Shown here piece after piece: positions 1 to 12,041 of a DNA stretch of 43,357 nt. The notes beneath the pieces are model-generated. The model was not told the origin of the DNA and did no database searches. It saw only the letters and a list, made by a program, of their open reading frames with translations. This stretch comes from Plantago elongata (taxonomy: Eukaryota > Streptophyta > Magnoliopsida > Lamiales > Plantaginaceae): the NCBI GenBank assembly GCA_036897095.1, contig JAYMSP010000705.1, forward strand, positions 1-43,357, written 5' to 3'. Within the stretch, counting starts at the first letter, position 1; the number at the start of each line of letters is the position of its first letter. Both the position numbers and the translations under genes were made by a program.

Positions 1-345
1 TCGAACGAGCCACTGGATTTCGTGCAGATGAAGTACTCGGCCGTAATTGGTAAGCGTAATAGTCCTGCCCTTACCTTAATGCTTCAACTCAAAAGTGAGA
101 GAAGGTAGAGGAGATATTGAATTTGGGAGAATGGTGGATTGAAATTGAATTTGGGAGATGGATATGAAATTTGTTAATAGGGAGAGAGATGAAAAGAGAG
201 TCACACGCGCTCACGCGCAAGTTTCTTGAGAGTGGGAATTTTCAGCGTTTTTAATAATTTGTGCTGAAGACATCCAAATTGAGTCTTCCACGCGCCACCT
301 ATTGAATTATTATACTGCTTTAAATTTGAATTTATATATATATGT
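1..345 (-). promoter_or_regulatory. possible 5' leader and promoter of a minus-strand gene lying off the left edge
   Basis: Read on the minus strand, this stretch has a TATA-like run (TATATATAAA, plus 331-340) followed by about 250 bases rich in C and T, typical of a plant leader. A possible splice donor (AAG|GTAAGG) lies near plus 70-75. The motif TTGAATTTGGGAGA occurs twice (about 118-131 and 146-159, plus orientation). No coding exon is recognised in the first 60 bases. This is inference from composition only; it could also be ordinary intergenic DNA. Confidence 0.22.
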
Positions 346-480
346 ATGTATGTATAATTCCAAAGATGTCCCTGACTTATATTAAATATAATTATACATT
401 TAATAATTAAAATTAATTGGCAATCATTTACTTATTTATTAATGTAATATCGTTTGAGAGTGAAATGGATAAATGTTATA

Positions 481-730
481 TTCCTGCCTCTTTACTTTCT
501 CTTAACTTAAGGTAAATTAATATTTAATAATTTATGTGGGGTATTATATTGGTAAAGTTGTAATTGGATGATAAAGTAATAGATAGATTGAATAAGATGA
601 TAATAAAGTGGAAAATAGATATAATAAAAAATTAGTTAGTGCAAAAAAAACTTTCAATTTATAGGTTAGGAAGTTTGTAACGAAACGCAAAAAAAGAAAA
701 GCTATGAAGCTTTAAAAAGACAAGAGGGAG
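481..730. mobile_element. Stowaway-like MITE, about 250 bp
   Basis: The left end begins TTCCTGCCTCTT after a TA at 479-480. The right end reads GAGGGAG before a TA at 731-732, so its reverse complement begins CTCCCTCTTGTC. The two ends form imperfect terminal inverted repeats and the flanking TA pair fits the Tc1/mariner (Stowaway) target duplication. The interior is AT-rich and has no coding potential. TIR identity is moderate, so the boundaries are tentative. Confidence 0.45.
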
Positions 731-739
731 TATATGCAA

Positions 740-1690
740 ACCACCACTCTCCTATGTTATGAGGAAGTTTGAGGAAACCCAAAAATAAATTCGTGCGGGC
801 TCGGCCCAAAACGGACAATATCATATCGAGTGGTGGACAGTCATGCATAACCTTGTCGGCTAAACGGGTATGGGTCTCGGCCCATTAGTGACCGAGTCAT
901 TATAAATGATGGGGGTGTACATAAAAGAAAACTGCCTCGTCATAAACTGCATCTGCCAGTTGAAAATTTTAAAAATATGAGTTCTGACCTCATTCCAATT
1001 CCACACAATAGCCATTATCTTTCTTTCCTAATTCTCTAGCTCGCAAAACCAATTGCTTTTTTTTTTTTTTTCCAACCGTTTGTATTTATCTAGTTCGAAT
1101 ATATTATATCATATTTATTTTATATGCTATACCCACCCGCCATTCACCCACTTAAATGCCATCCCACCCGTCATGGTTTGATAATTGTTCACCCGTCGTG
1201 GTTCAATATTTTGGCCACCAGCTATAGGTGGGTCGGTTGAATATTTGGTAAAAAATCGCCTGTGCACACCCCTAACAAATGGTATAAGAGCGGGACTATC
1301 CAGAGATGCGGGGCAAAGTGTTACACTATATGGACGGTGAGAGCCACATCTTGAGCTCATATGGGCCACCTCTAGAGTCATGCACAAATGGTTGGTCCCG
1401 GACCAGCCTCCCAATGAAACCTCGACGATAACTCTGAGAATTTAAGGGTGTAGGTTGCAATACCCAACATTCCACACCGGGCGAATTTGTATATGTAGTG
1501 AACAAATAGAATGATACTCTATGTTTGAAACACGGGCAGTCGAGCCGGATTAACAACGACTCGAAGGGGAGAACGGTCCGAAAACCCTAACAACTCGATG
1601 AACGATAAAAGACCAGGTTATTCCGTAAAAAATCGATATAAACCCGATAAATGCCGGGTTAACCAAGATCACAATACACGTGACGTAATA
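740..1690. repeat. degraded retroelement-like repeat block
   Basis: This block is GC-richer than its surroundings and has no sustained coding frame. Near 1280 it contains TGGTATAAGAGCGGGAC, which resembles the primer-binding region complementary to plant initiator tRNA-Met in LTR retrotransposons (usually TGGTATCAGAGC). Stretches such as GGCTCGGCCCAAAACGG (about 799-815) look like common plant dispersed repeats. Short ORFs at 1127-1556 have no recognisable domain and are probably chance. No LTR pair or target duplication was found, so the class is uncertain. Confidence 0.35.
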
Positions 1691-3609
1691 TCTAGAATTA
1701 TACATTGGTATTATTTCACTTTAAAGTGGGTTAATTACATTATTTTTATTTTTAATATTTATATTATAGCCGCGTAATCAATTCTCCTTTCATTATAGTC
1801 ATTTTGGAAGAATACTTAGTTTTGTTTATGTCCCTGGAAGAATTCAGATTTCCATATTCTCAACGAGATATGGACATGCAGGGGCGGCGTAACTTTTTCG
1901 GGAGGCAAATTTTCCTTGAATTTACATGCTTATGTTTTTCTTGAGTTTTTTTAGCAACTTGCATATTTTTTACTAATCAACTTGCATATTTTTTACTAAC
2001 CAATATACAATGTAAAACAATTAAAAAGTAATAAAAGTTGCAATAAACAATTGAATGATTAATATTTCATAATTAAAGTAAAGTAATAAAAAAATACCAA
2101 TGCAATTAAGAATAATTTTTTTAAAGTATCACTTGAACGGATTGGAAATGTGGTCTAGAAGTCTAATTTGAGCAAGATTTACGGAGCTAATTAACCGAAA
2201 AAGATAATCTGAAATGCATATAATCGTGAATATGTATACTGTGTTTATGAATTTGTTTCTAAATTGTAACATAGGAGATTTTCTTTTATGACTTTCAATA
2301 TACAAAAGACAAGACAATCAATAATTTTAACATATTTTAACTATTTAAAGTAAATTTGCTCCTTGATTTACTCAATATTAATTGGCTATTAAAAATAAAT
2401 TTTCCATAATTACTTCAAAGTTAACTACCTATGAGTCATACGAATCATTTAAAGAATAATTAGTAATATACCTATTTAAAGAATAACAAGTAAATTATGT
2501 GGTCTTATTATTATTTAGGCCCTAGTCAATGACCTTAACTGCTTATTAGTTTGGAATCGGACGCCCCGTAGACATGTGGATAACGGACCTAAAAAAGAAA
2601 CGTCTTACACCAATGTTTAAAAATTGATGTCATTCACTTCATTATACTCTTTTAATTTATAGTTATAAATCTAATTTTGTTTATATATAAATAAATCATA
2701 ATTTCACAACACAATGTCCTAGTGTGCAATTTTTGTAATCTTTTATGAAAATTTGAACATAATTGCATATAGATGGCAACAAAATCAATAGTAGGGATCT
2801 AGTGCATACTTTTCCAACAAAGGTACAAATTTATAAATGCAAATTTAGTGTTACTGTACCAAAACATATTTATCTACTTGCACAAAGAAGAATTCCCAAT
2901 AAAACCTAATTTGGAGCTTATTTAGCATTTGATTGGTTTTATTTCAAGATCGTCCATTTATTTCCCACCAAATAATTGGGTCAATCTCATAAAATAAATG
3001 TCCTATTTTTTTCATATCTTTTTGTTCATTTGTTTAATAATTAAGACTTATTTTTGAATAACGAATCTTCAAGTCGAAATTCACATTAAATATACAAGTA
3101 AGTTTGAGTATATGATGTTGCCAAACACATAAACATTGACAAAGCAAATAGAAATGAGATACAAATTAACTTTAAAATAAAGTGATTAAATTAAAATTTA
3201 AATTGGTTTTATATAGTCATGTTTTCAAATACATCGTTTCAACAGAATATCTAGTAGTATTTCGTAAAAAATAAATACAAATAGTTCAATTAAATTTATA
3301 AAGTGTATCATTAAATGTGAAACATTTTAAAATGTTTTATTTCAGTTTCACGATCATTTTTTCAAGATTTGTTATTCAGTATTTAGAAACTAACTTAATT
3401 TTATAGAATATATTAAAGTATAAAAACTATTAAACAACATAACAATCTTGAAAAAATAATTACAAATAAATATTTATGTCAATAAAGTTTGACTTTTAGC
3501 TTTTTCGGTTAAACCTATAATTTTTTGTAAAAGTTTACTGTTTGGAATAAATTTGAATGACATTATTCCAAATAGTTTTATATTTATTAGAAGTTATAAG
3601 AGTCCTACG
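1691..3609. other. AT-rich intergenic DNA
   Basis: There is no recognisable gene, RNA or complete repeat here. The sequence is strongly AT-rich. A short GC-richer patch at 1880-1910 resembles degenerate transposon debris also common elsewhere in plant genomes. The 62-residue open frame on the minus strand at 2129-2317 lacks any family signature and is probably fortuitous. Confidence 0.5.
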
Positions 3610-4130
3610 ATATTACAATATTACATCTTGAGGTTCAATTATGTTCATAGACCTGTACACAAAAATTGACTCCAAAATATGGTGTGGCCCCTCGTGCAGA
3701 GGCCTCCTTGCATCATTGCATGGTTCATCTCCTGTTTCCAACAGCAAGATCAATTGCATATTTGTAATGCTATCATTGAATTTTTGGTGGCATATGTTAA
3801 ACAAATTTATGTTGAACTAAAAGAGTATCAATTTAATCTCATCAGCCAAAACAAGATAATAATTTCTGAACAAAACTGCAAAATTCTCCAGGGGCCAAAG
3901 AATCAATCTTGCCCCTCAAATCTATACAATGCTCCAGAAGCTGTCTACATTACGTGCGTCGACCTCCAAACCCAATACAAGTGAGAAGAAAGAACAACTA
4001 TCAATACAGGGGGAGCTATAGGAATGATAGCAAAATTTGGATTCTCTCTATCGGTGTATAATGTATTATTAGCTGTGTTACAGGGGGAGCTAGATTCAAG
4101 GAGATTATCCCGGATATTTACCTTCGTGGA
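3610..4130 (-). other. likely 3' UTR and downstream flank of the syntaxin gene
   Basis: This follows the syntaxin stop codon on the minus strand and is less AT-rich than the flank further left, fitting a transcribed 3' region. It carries two copies of a 14-base direct repeat (TACAGGGGGAGCTA, plus 4005-4018 and 4079-4092). Plus-strand frames at 3679-3984 and 4024-4356 lie opposite this UTR and the last exons and show no family signature. The polyadenylation site was not located. Confidence 0.4.
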
Positions 4131-7100
4131 TCAAAATATAATCTCCTTCAAAATCAAAAGAATTAGCATAACAAAGCACATAATGACTAGAACCGTTGCA
4201 CACATAACCATGCCACCTTGTTTCTGGTTCTTCTCCGCCTGTCATTTTATTAAAGAATTGGTCATAAATGCACGACAGCAAAATGGAGACCTGTTAAGTA
4301 GAAAGAGCCATACAATCTGCAGCAATAAGCAAGTGAAAACACAAAACATCAACTGAAAGAGAGACCTTTTGGAGCTCTTTCAGACCGTCTTCAACTGAGG
4401 CTGCAACATTTGTGATGTTGTGGTCTATTCTGTCAACTATTGTTCCCTGCTTGGATATACAATCTGATTACGATGACTTGCTGAATACATGTGCACCACT
4501 GCTATTGAAGATGACACACGACCTCTTACCTGATCAATTACCAAAACTGACAAGTCCTTCATAATCTGAGCAAGTTCATTAACAGATTCCACCACCTAGA
4601 AACCAGCAAAATTCGAAGAAGATTGTAAAGGTTTGGCCAGCAGGTATAATAATGGCAGAACTATACCGCTTACAACTCACCTGCTGAATTTCTTTTTCTC
4701 TTTCAGCTGTAAATGCCTCACTTTTCTTTAATTTGGCAAGTTGATGTTCACTAAACCCCTAAATCAGGAAATCAGCAATGAATTGAAAATAAAAAATAAT
4801 GTGAATCGAATAGCTCAACACAGACGATTGATGAGATATTGACACTACATGATAAAAATGAAGAATATAGAATTGTATGAACGGATGTGTTTAATGAAAC
4901 ATGTAGCATCACTAGGTGGGAATATCATAGTATCAGAGTGGCCTCTAGTGGTAGACACTATTCAAAATCAGTGAAATTTCATACATGCTGACAATTGGTG
5001 TATGAAATCAACGGTTCCGAAATTAGTCATCAGGTCAGGCAAATAATGAGAGAAATGAACCTGCCATCACCATGTCTAGCTGAATAAATCTGGTGTTACG
5101 AATGCATAACGAGTGGGAAACCGCATACATTACGGTACCTGAGAGAAAGGAATAGTTCTGATGTTCTAGAAGAATTGAGCTGTAGGGCTAGGGACTTAAA
5201 AAGGCCACCTAATTATCAGCTGTGTTCATGTATCTTGGTTTTCGGTTCCACACAAGGTTGAAACCATATTAAAAGACCCTATTTATGTTCTCCATGTAAA
5301 GATGCAGTGCAGTTTCATAGATTGAAAACTATATCTGATATTACAGGGTTGAGACCTGAGTTTATTTTTTCCTATCATTCCTATAGAACATGCTGTGTAT
5401 TTGCATTTGCTTTACTTCAACTAAAATCTGTATTTCCAATTCAACTACCTTCCCTGCAATTGCCGCGAAAAATGAAAATTCTGGGGACATCTCCACTCAT
5501 ACAGAATACTTCAATGGCATGCGTGCGTGTGCTTACTTCAGGATGGTAGAACTAAAAGTCAAGATGAAGCCACATACCATGCCGTCCAAATCATCATCAT
5601 CTCTTGTAGAACTGCTTCCGGTTAGGTTCATTTCCAAGTCGACTCCATCTGGACCCTAACGAAAATGAAAGGACACAGATATTGTCAATTATCATTATGG
5701 CAAGCATTGATCAATACCCGAGGTTAGACCATAAAATGTTACAATAATAACAAAGAATTATACCACCCTTCTGAAATTCATTGAATTTCAAATTTCGAAG
5801 AGCATTTTCCAGCATATAGTGGAAATATACCTCTTTCTGCAGCCTAAGGCGTTTTAAGTATGTGGACTGCTTTCTACGCAGTTCCATTGAGAGGGTCTGC
5901 AAATCAGTAGCTAAAGACCGCTGTCAGGAAAAAACAAAACATAAGTACGATGATTGAGAGCGTGACTGTATGATATTACAGACCACTTATGAATCATCTT
6001 CCAACAGAACGCTACTGCAACAAGCAGCACAAAAAAAGCAACAATTGTATTACAATAAGAACAGTAACTAGTTAACAGCGAAAACAATAAACTTTCTGGT
6101 ATATCAGACAACAATTTAATCATTTTTGCTGATCAAATCTAGCATCTGCAAATACATGCTTTGATGAATAGGATAAGACTTGTTGCTTGCCAAGGAATTT
6201 GCTTGCATCATGAATAGCATTTTGCTTCCATAAGAAACTAAATTTATACTTTGTTCCTTGTGGATAAGTACTATCATATTATCTGAGGTGATGGACACTT
6301 CAGGAAACAATTGGTTACGGCATCATACCTGGACATTTTTCCTTATGTTTGAATCTTCTGAAGGCCCACGAGCAGAGAGTCTTTGTAACTTCTTTTCAGA
6401 TTTTTTAATAAGATCAGTTATCTCGCGAGTAAGAGACTCAATCAGGCGTTGATCTTCTTTCCCATCTCCAAATGAAGGCATTAAAGCTTTGGCATGGGCT
6501 TTTGATAATTCAGCCATCTTTCCCCTCACACTTTGTATATTAGCTGCTATTTCTTCAGATACATCAACCCAATCTGGTGGTAATCCTACTGCAACTGTGC
6601 CCCTACTGTTGTTGGGGAAACATATTAGCTTACAATAATGTATTTCTGATTCCCAATAAGGAATCTGAACAAGCAATGTGTGATTTTGAAGGGTAAAAGA
6701 AAGGTATCAAAGTGTCTCTTTACATCAACAATATCTGTCCTGTTATTTTTCCCTTAGTTTTTACTAATCAGATATAAGATTTAATTGTATGATTGTTTCA
6801 CAAATCACCTGATAGTGGTTTAGGGAAGTGATAATTTTTCTCTAGAATGCTGACTTTGGCAGTAGTATACGTTAAAACTTAGCAGATTTCTTTCCACTTA
6901 AGTGGGAACCTTATTATGCACCACGATAGCATAGGCACATATCTATACACACTTCATTTTTTTAATTTTCTTAAGAGAACTAATGTACATCCCTTGTAGC
7001 TCCTGTGGCTTCCACTCTAATACCCTATCCTCAGTTGAATTGTGGGATGCATCAGTGACAACCCTCTAACTATCAATAATCAGCTAAACAATTGAACGAT

Positions 7101-7694
7101 GGCAATAAAACAGAAAACGCTGCTGACATCCAGTCTGGGGTGCATTTAAAGTCAAATAAGCTACAATCACCTTCCTAACTCACATTTATATTTATTCCAT
7201 ATTTTTTCACTCAAACGCCGATCACCTACTCCAAACACAAATCCAATAGGATATTGCATCCAGTACTCGAAAGTCGAAACGTTTAGTCATTCAGTAAAGG
7301 TAATATTCGCTTATCCGCTAACATAAGTCCTATCATATGAAGATATTCTAATCTGATCAACACATTGAGCAAAATTAGTGGAAACATGCACTACATTGAA
7401 AATTCACTAACCTATATTCATCTCAGAAGCTCAATTTTCACGAAATCAGAGAAATTAAACTATATAACACGAGACACACAATTCAAAACGTTCACCGAAA
7501 AACTTACATTACTAATTAAACAAATTATATATTCACCTGGAGGTGCCTGGATCTTCTGTACTAAGAGGAGCATAAGATCGGTTGGGGTTAAGCAACGAGA
7601 GTTCGATCACCGCCGAGGTGGATGTCGGAGCTCTGACGGTCTTCAATGCGTCTCTGTACTTTGTGTACAGAAACGTTCGATTTCTAGTCGCCAT
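4131..7694 (-). CDS. SYP4-like: TGN-localised Qa-SNARE syntaxin (SYP41/42/43 group), 8 exons, about 311 aa
   Basis: Qa-SNARE of the trans-Golgi network/early endosome that pairs with other SNAREs in secretory, vacuolar and cytokinetic traffic (family knowledge). Exons on the minus strand: 7694-7537, 6605-6329, 5920-5831, 5655-5578, 4758-4681, 4595-4530, 4446-4366, 4238-4131; phases join cleanly. The N-terminus starts MATRNRT, as in the family. Exon 2 has the conserved GLPPDWVDVSEEI and KALMPSFGDGKEDQ blocks (Habc region). The SNARE motif spans about residues 210-275, with zero-layer Q249 in VIDQGTIVDRID at the exon 6/7 junction. A C-terminal hydrophobic anchor (about 284-311) ends KEIIF. The exon 7 donor is weak (AAAAG|GTCTCT). 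Length is slightly under that of Arabidopsis SYP43. Di19 is divergently transcribed 1.5 kb away. Family assignment is secure; the exact paralogue is not. Confidence 0.93.
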
Positions 7695-9205
7695 TAACTG
7701 ATTTGATCAAATGGTGACTTAACAGATTTGGTGAAAAATTGAACTGGAATCGAAAACGAAATGTAATACAGTATTGATTGAATTGCAGCGAAATGAAGAA
7801 TGAAATGTAGTTTTGATTTGGAATTGGAATTGATCAGTTCAGCTGGATTAATACCTGGTTAAGATACAGGATTATTTTGCAGGAGATCAATAGAGTGGAG
7901 AAATTAGAAAGAATGAACCGGGTTTAGGTGCACCATAATATAGATTACAGTGTATACGGTATGCCTAATCAAATGATTTCTTTGTTCCTAAGTTTTAGTG
8001 GTTTAAAAGTCGAGTTGAAGAAACATTTTAATTTCGGTCCAAAGCCGAACCGGAAAGATTCACAAAATTTACATATAACTAATCTTTGAAACAAAGTCGA
8101 AATGATTGTAAAATATTTTTGAAGAAGCGGAAAGATTATAACTTCGTCAAGAAGATATGCTGTATTTTAACTCTACTGACGACTAATTTTTCAGTTTCAT
8201 AAGTTTTTTAATAAAAAATCAGTTACATGAACGCACGAATTCTTAAACAAGTTAGCTAGATTGATAGTTAATCAAATTAAAAATTTAGAAAAAATAATCA
8301 ACTACCTTTTCAGTTAGTTTTGCTAAATAAAACTTTTGAGTATTTGTAACAATTTAGTTCCTCTGTTTTGGAACAAATGCTTCACTTGTCTTTTCAACAC
8401 GATGATTAAAATTCAGTGTAAAATATTCTAGGGGAAATTTGTTCACGTGCTAAAATAAAAAATATATTTATGAAACATAGATAAATAAAATACGATTCAT
8501 TATTTCGAAAGGATTTTATCATATGTGTATTGTGGAAGCATGCCGTCTCAAACATGGGCAGACGCATGATTTTAATTTTGAAGGGGTGAAATTATATACA
8601 TGAGGATTTTTTGAAGGTTTAGAGTTCGATATTTAAAATTGAAAATATTATCTATGAAATAATTTTAAAAAAATCCGAGTGGGGCGCTGCCCCCTAGGTC
8701 CGCCCTGGTCTCAAAAGTCTCGTTGACGATTGATTAATGTTCGGTTAGTTCCTGGTCCCGATTGTGACAAAAATAATCAACCACAATCCAAAATTACAAA
8801 CAGTGTCATGAAATTGGAACACGTCAGGCCCGTCTGTCAGTTAAATAATCATCCAAAAAAGAATAAAATAAAAAAATAATGAAAAAGACAAGCTCCATAA
8901 ATGTCTGTGGAAGACAATTCTCACCTTCTTTCTGGTGGATTTTCTTTCATTTCACCCTCTTCTACTTTTTCTCTTCCATTTCTTCAGCGTCATCATCTTC
9001 ATAATACCAACAATCTCACACAAATTCACAATACAAGAGAACCCTGTATCAAGATTTAGCTAATCACTCACTCACCTTTCGTTGGATTATTAATTTATAT
9101 ACGAGTTATTGATAACTTATCAACAAGAACATAATATCCAAGCTTTTCTAAAAACATTCTGAAATTGCTAAATTTTTGAGTTTTCAAGTGATAATCCAAA
9201 GGCCA
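7695..9205. other. divergent intergenic region between the syntaxin and Di19 genes
   Basis: Contains both promoters and leaders. The right part (about 8920-9205) is pyrimidine-rich and reads as the Di19 5' leader. The middle (about 8555-8710) holds transposon-like debris. No additional gene is visible, and no clear TATA box was assigned to either gene. Confidence 0.5.
8555..8710. repeat. dispersed plant repeat fragment
   Basis: A low-complexity AT stretch ends in GTGGGGCGCTGCCCCCTAGG (about 8679-8698) and a following GTCCGCCCTGG, a GC-rich signature frequent in degenerate plant transposable elements. It has no coding potential and its termini were not defined. A weaker echo (GGGGCGGCGTAAC) is present near 1881. 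Confidence 0.35.
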
Positions 9206-12041
9206 ATGGACTCCAAGTCATGGGCTGCTCGCTTCTCTTCTGGCTCAAGGCGCTATCAACCACCTTTTCCGTCTCGATCTGGTGAATTTCTCATCATGTC
9301 TTTAACTTTTCCATATTTTGCAATTGTTAGGTAGAATGGAATTTGCGTTGAAGACTGGATTTTTGTGGATTTTCTATGTTGGCATGCTTTATATCCATGA
9401 TAAAGATGGGATTTTTATGTTGGGTAATGAGTAATGACATGTTTTAAGGTATCTTTAAATGCTGAATAGTTGGTTGAAAGAATTTTGATGGTAAATTGAT
9501 CTTCTGGATTAATTGCAATGAATGTATCACCATGGCATGTTGTTGTTGGACTTGTGGATTCCAAAATTGCAAAAATTGCAAGTTTAAGGAAACTTCTTTA
9601 TATATGGGGACATTGTATCATAGTATATGGGACTTGAACATGTAGTGTGTCTGTTATAATTACAATCTGAAAGTGTTGTTGCTTCTCTTGTGTACGGTTT
9701 TGATTGCTTTGAGCGATATTGTAGGATTCAAATGGGATGGTTTTGATGCAGAAATGTTAATGGGCTTTGAGGAAATAGAAATGGAGGATGACTTAAGGGA
9801 GGAGCATCCATGCCCCTTTTGTCCCGAGTATTTTGACATCGTTGGGCTATGTTGCCACATAGACGATGAGCATCCTGTAGAGGCGAAGAATGGGGTAAAG
9901 CTTTCTGTCTCTCTATCCATTGTAGGATACTAGAGTTGAGTCAGCCCTCTTCACCGTTTAATGGACTAAGCTGTAATTATCGTACTTAACTTTGAAAACA
10001 TTAGCTACTTGACGATTAGATTTTTAATTAAGGATCTCCATTCTTAGTTAATATTTATACATAGGAAAAGGAGGGATGAAAGTGTAGTTCAAGTCCACTG
10101 AGTGTTTTAGATTTCATGTGCTCCTGATGTTCAAGTGATTTTACCAAGTACCATTTTTGCTTACCAGGGAGGGGTCAGTTTATGATGTTTTGGTTCCCTT
10201 GGTCATGTGGCCCTGAAGGATGACATGGGTACTCTTTTTGCAGGTCTGTCCGGTGTGTTCACTAAGGGTGGGCGTTGACATGGTTGCTCATATAACCTTG
10301 CAACACGGAAATATCTTTAGGATATCCTTTTGTCTATGTTTGTTTGTTTCTTTTTTTCTTTTTTTTTTCCTTCATATTTCTCTCTGGCATGCTCTTGCTT
10401 TTGATTTGATGGAATATTTCTATTGTGAGCTTATCATGCATTGTTTGTAGACTTTAACCTTTTCTTGAAAAGATATGTTGCCAGAGGAAAGGAGTAGCTT
10501 TTATTTTTTATTGCAGCATTAAGTTCATTACATTGCAGCAAAATGACAAAGAAACTTTATGAAGGTTTGCAATTATGTCAAGATTGTCTGGCTGTTTTTT
10601 TTGTGGTTGTTAGTGTAAGAATCCATCTTTTTCCATGAGTTCCTTGACTTGAAAATACATGCATCGGAAGAGGAAATCGCGAAAATCTGGTTCAAATTCT
10701 ACACTTTCTTTGTTGAGGAGGGAACTGAGAGAAGGAAATTTACAGTCCATCTTTGGAGGGTCTTCCGCCACAGTTTCCCCAAGCAATGCAGCTCCGGACC
10801 CGTTGTTGTCATCTTTTATTTTGCCAATGTGTGAAGATTATGGAAGGCCTCCATCCCACTCGTCATCTGATGCCACATTAGTCAAGAAAACTACAAGCGA
10901 AAGCATATCAGAAAGGTACTAGATGCTTCTCCATCTCATTGGATACATCAACTGTCAGGATTTCAGATGCTTTTTCACCCTGGGTGGATAGTTTATTTTG
11001 CCTATTTGATGTTTCATGATTTGCATCAGTAGCAAACTGACTTACCTGTAGAGTAGTAGAGTACTATATGACTCGGTTTCTGCAGTGTGCCTCTCTTCAG
11101 ATTTTCTTAATCATCTTTTTAGCATCAGTAGCGGACTGACTTACCTGTTGATGACTTGGTTGTTTCCTGCGCTGTATGTTGATGGAGTCGGCTGGAAGGA
11201 TCATCTAGGAAGCATATTTAAAAAGTGTGACATATTCTCTTTGTGGAGTGAGTTTAGCAGCACACTAGTTTCTTTTCCTATGAGATATCACTAGTACTTC
11301 CTTTCCATACACGGATGAATGGTAAACAAAATGACAATTACTGGTATTTTAGACTGGGATCATATCAGTTCACTGTCATTTTGGATAAACCAATAAAGTT
11401 GAAATTTGAAAATGATGTTAAAGCAGCCAGCCATCAACTAGAATATGAACTGCTTATAGGTGTGGAGCGTAATCAACTATTTTTGCGTAGTGTACTTGTT
11501 ATAGATGAAAATTTAAGAGCGGAGGAGGGAACATACTATGAAAAGAAGGAAATTGAGTTTGAAAATGATGCATGAAACGGAAAAGGGAGAAGAGTGTGGA
11601 GTGCTGAAAAGATGCAGAGACTAGATTAAAGTTCCTGTTGGACGTAGGAGTTGACTTCTGTGTTCTTTACATCAAGTTTCCTCTCATAATTTTTTCTTGA
11701 TGCCCTTGCACTCTGTCAGAGCCCACTAATTAGGGTAAAATAGCATGGATATACTTGGAATGTATTCTGGGTCAATGTTATTCTAAGAATCTACGTCTCA
11801 TTTGTACTTGTTTGGCATTAATTCTCGATTTGATTTCAGCTCCTGCACACTTCCATTTGTTTTAATTTTCTTTACTCCTGATGTTTTCCTGTTTTATCTG
11901 CACATTAACCCTTACGCAATTCTTGATGACAGGGAAGTCCAACAACCTCCCATGTCAATAAAAGATCAGGAAGAGATGGCGAAGAGATGTGAGTTTGTTC
12001 AAGGGATGCTCTTATCTACAATGCTTGATGATATTCTTTGA
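9206..12041 (+). CDS. DI19-like: Di19-family drought-induced zinc-finger protein, 5 exons, about 220 aa
   Basis: Plant nuclear Cys2/His2-type zinc-finger protein linked to drought, salt and ABA responses and regulated by calcium-dependent kinases (family knowledge). Exons: 9206-9281, 9752-9894, 10244-10321, 10659-10915, 11933-12041. The start MDSKSWAARF matches the family N-terminus. Two fingers: C46-P-F-C49 with H61 and H66, and C75-P-V-C78 with the HITLQH segment, ending near residue 95. A basic stretch (RKRKSRK, about 102-108) is the probable NLS, followed by STLSLLRRELREG, the region phosphorylated in Arabidopsis Di19. The C-terminal block KDQEEMAKRCEFVQGMLLST is the other conserved Di19 domain. 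Intron 3 is U12-type AT-AC, annotated separately. Intron 4 is 1,017 bases with no gene inside. The gene is convergent with the downstream RING-PHD gene. Confidence 0.93.
10322..10658 (+). other. U12-type AT-AC intron (intron 3 of the Di19 gene)
   Basis: The intron starts ATATCCTTTT, an exact match to the AT-AC minor-spliceosome donor. It ends TTCCTTGACTTGAAAATAC, with a consensus branch site (TTCCTTGAC, 10640-10648) whose adenosine (10647) lies 11 bases before the terminal AC. Length is 337 bases. Removing it joins GNIFR to MHRKRK in frame, the continuity seen in Di19 proteins. No GT-AG alternative that I could see keeps this conserved junction. Confidence 0.93.

Noticed and set aside
3679-4356. 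Two plus-strand frames of 101 and 110 residues
   Set aside because: They lie opposite the syntaxin 3' UTR and last exons, have no domain signature and have no promoter or splice support.
7365-7697. Plus-strand frame of 110 residues
   Set aside because: It is antisense to syntaxin exon 1 and intron 1; the minus strand encodes the conserved N-terminus.
9660-9933. Overlapping plus- and minus-strand frames of 86 residues
   Set aside because: The plus frame is Di19 exon 2 read through both flanking introns; the minus frame is its antisense.
11315-11575. 86-residue frame inside Di19 intron 4 as a nested gene
   Set aside because: It has no recognisable domain or promoter, and the intron boundaries around it are well supported.
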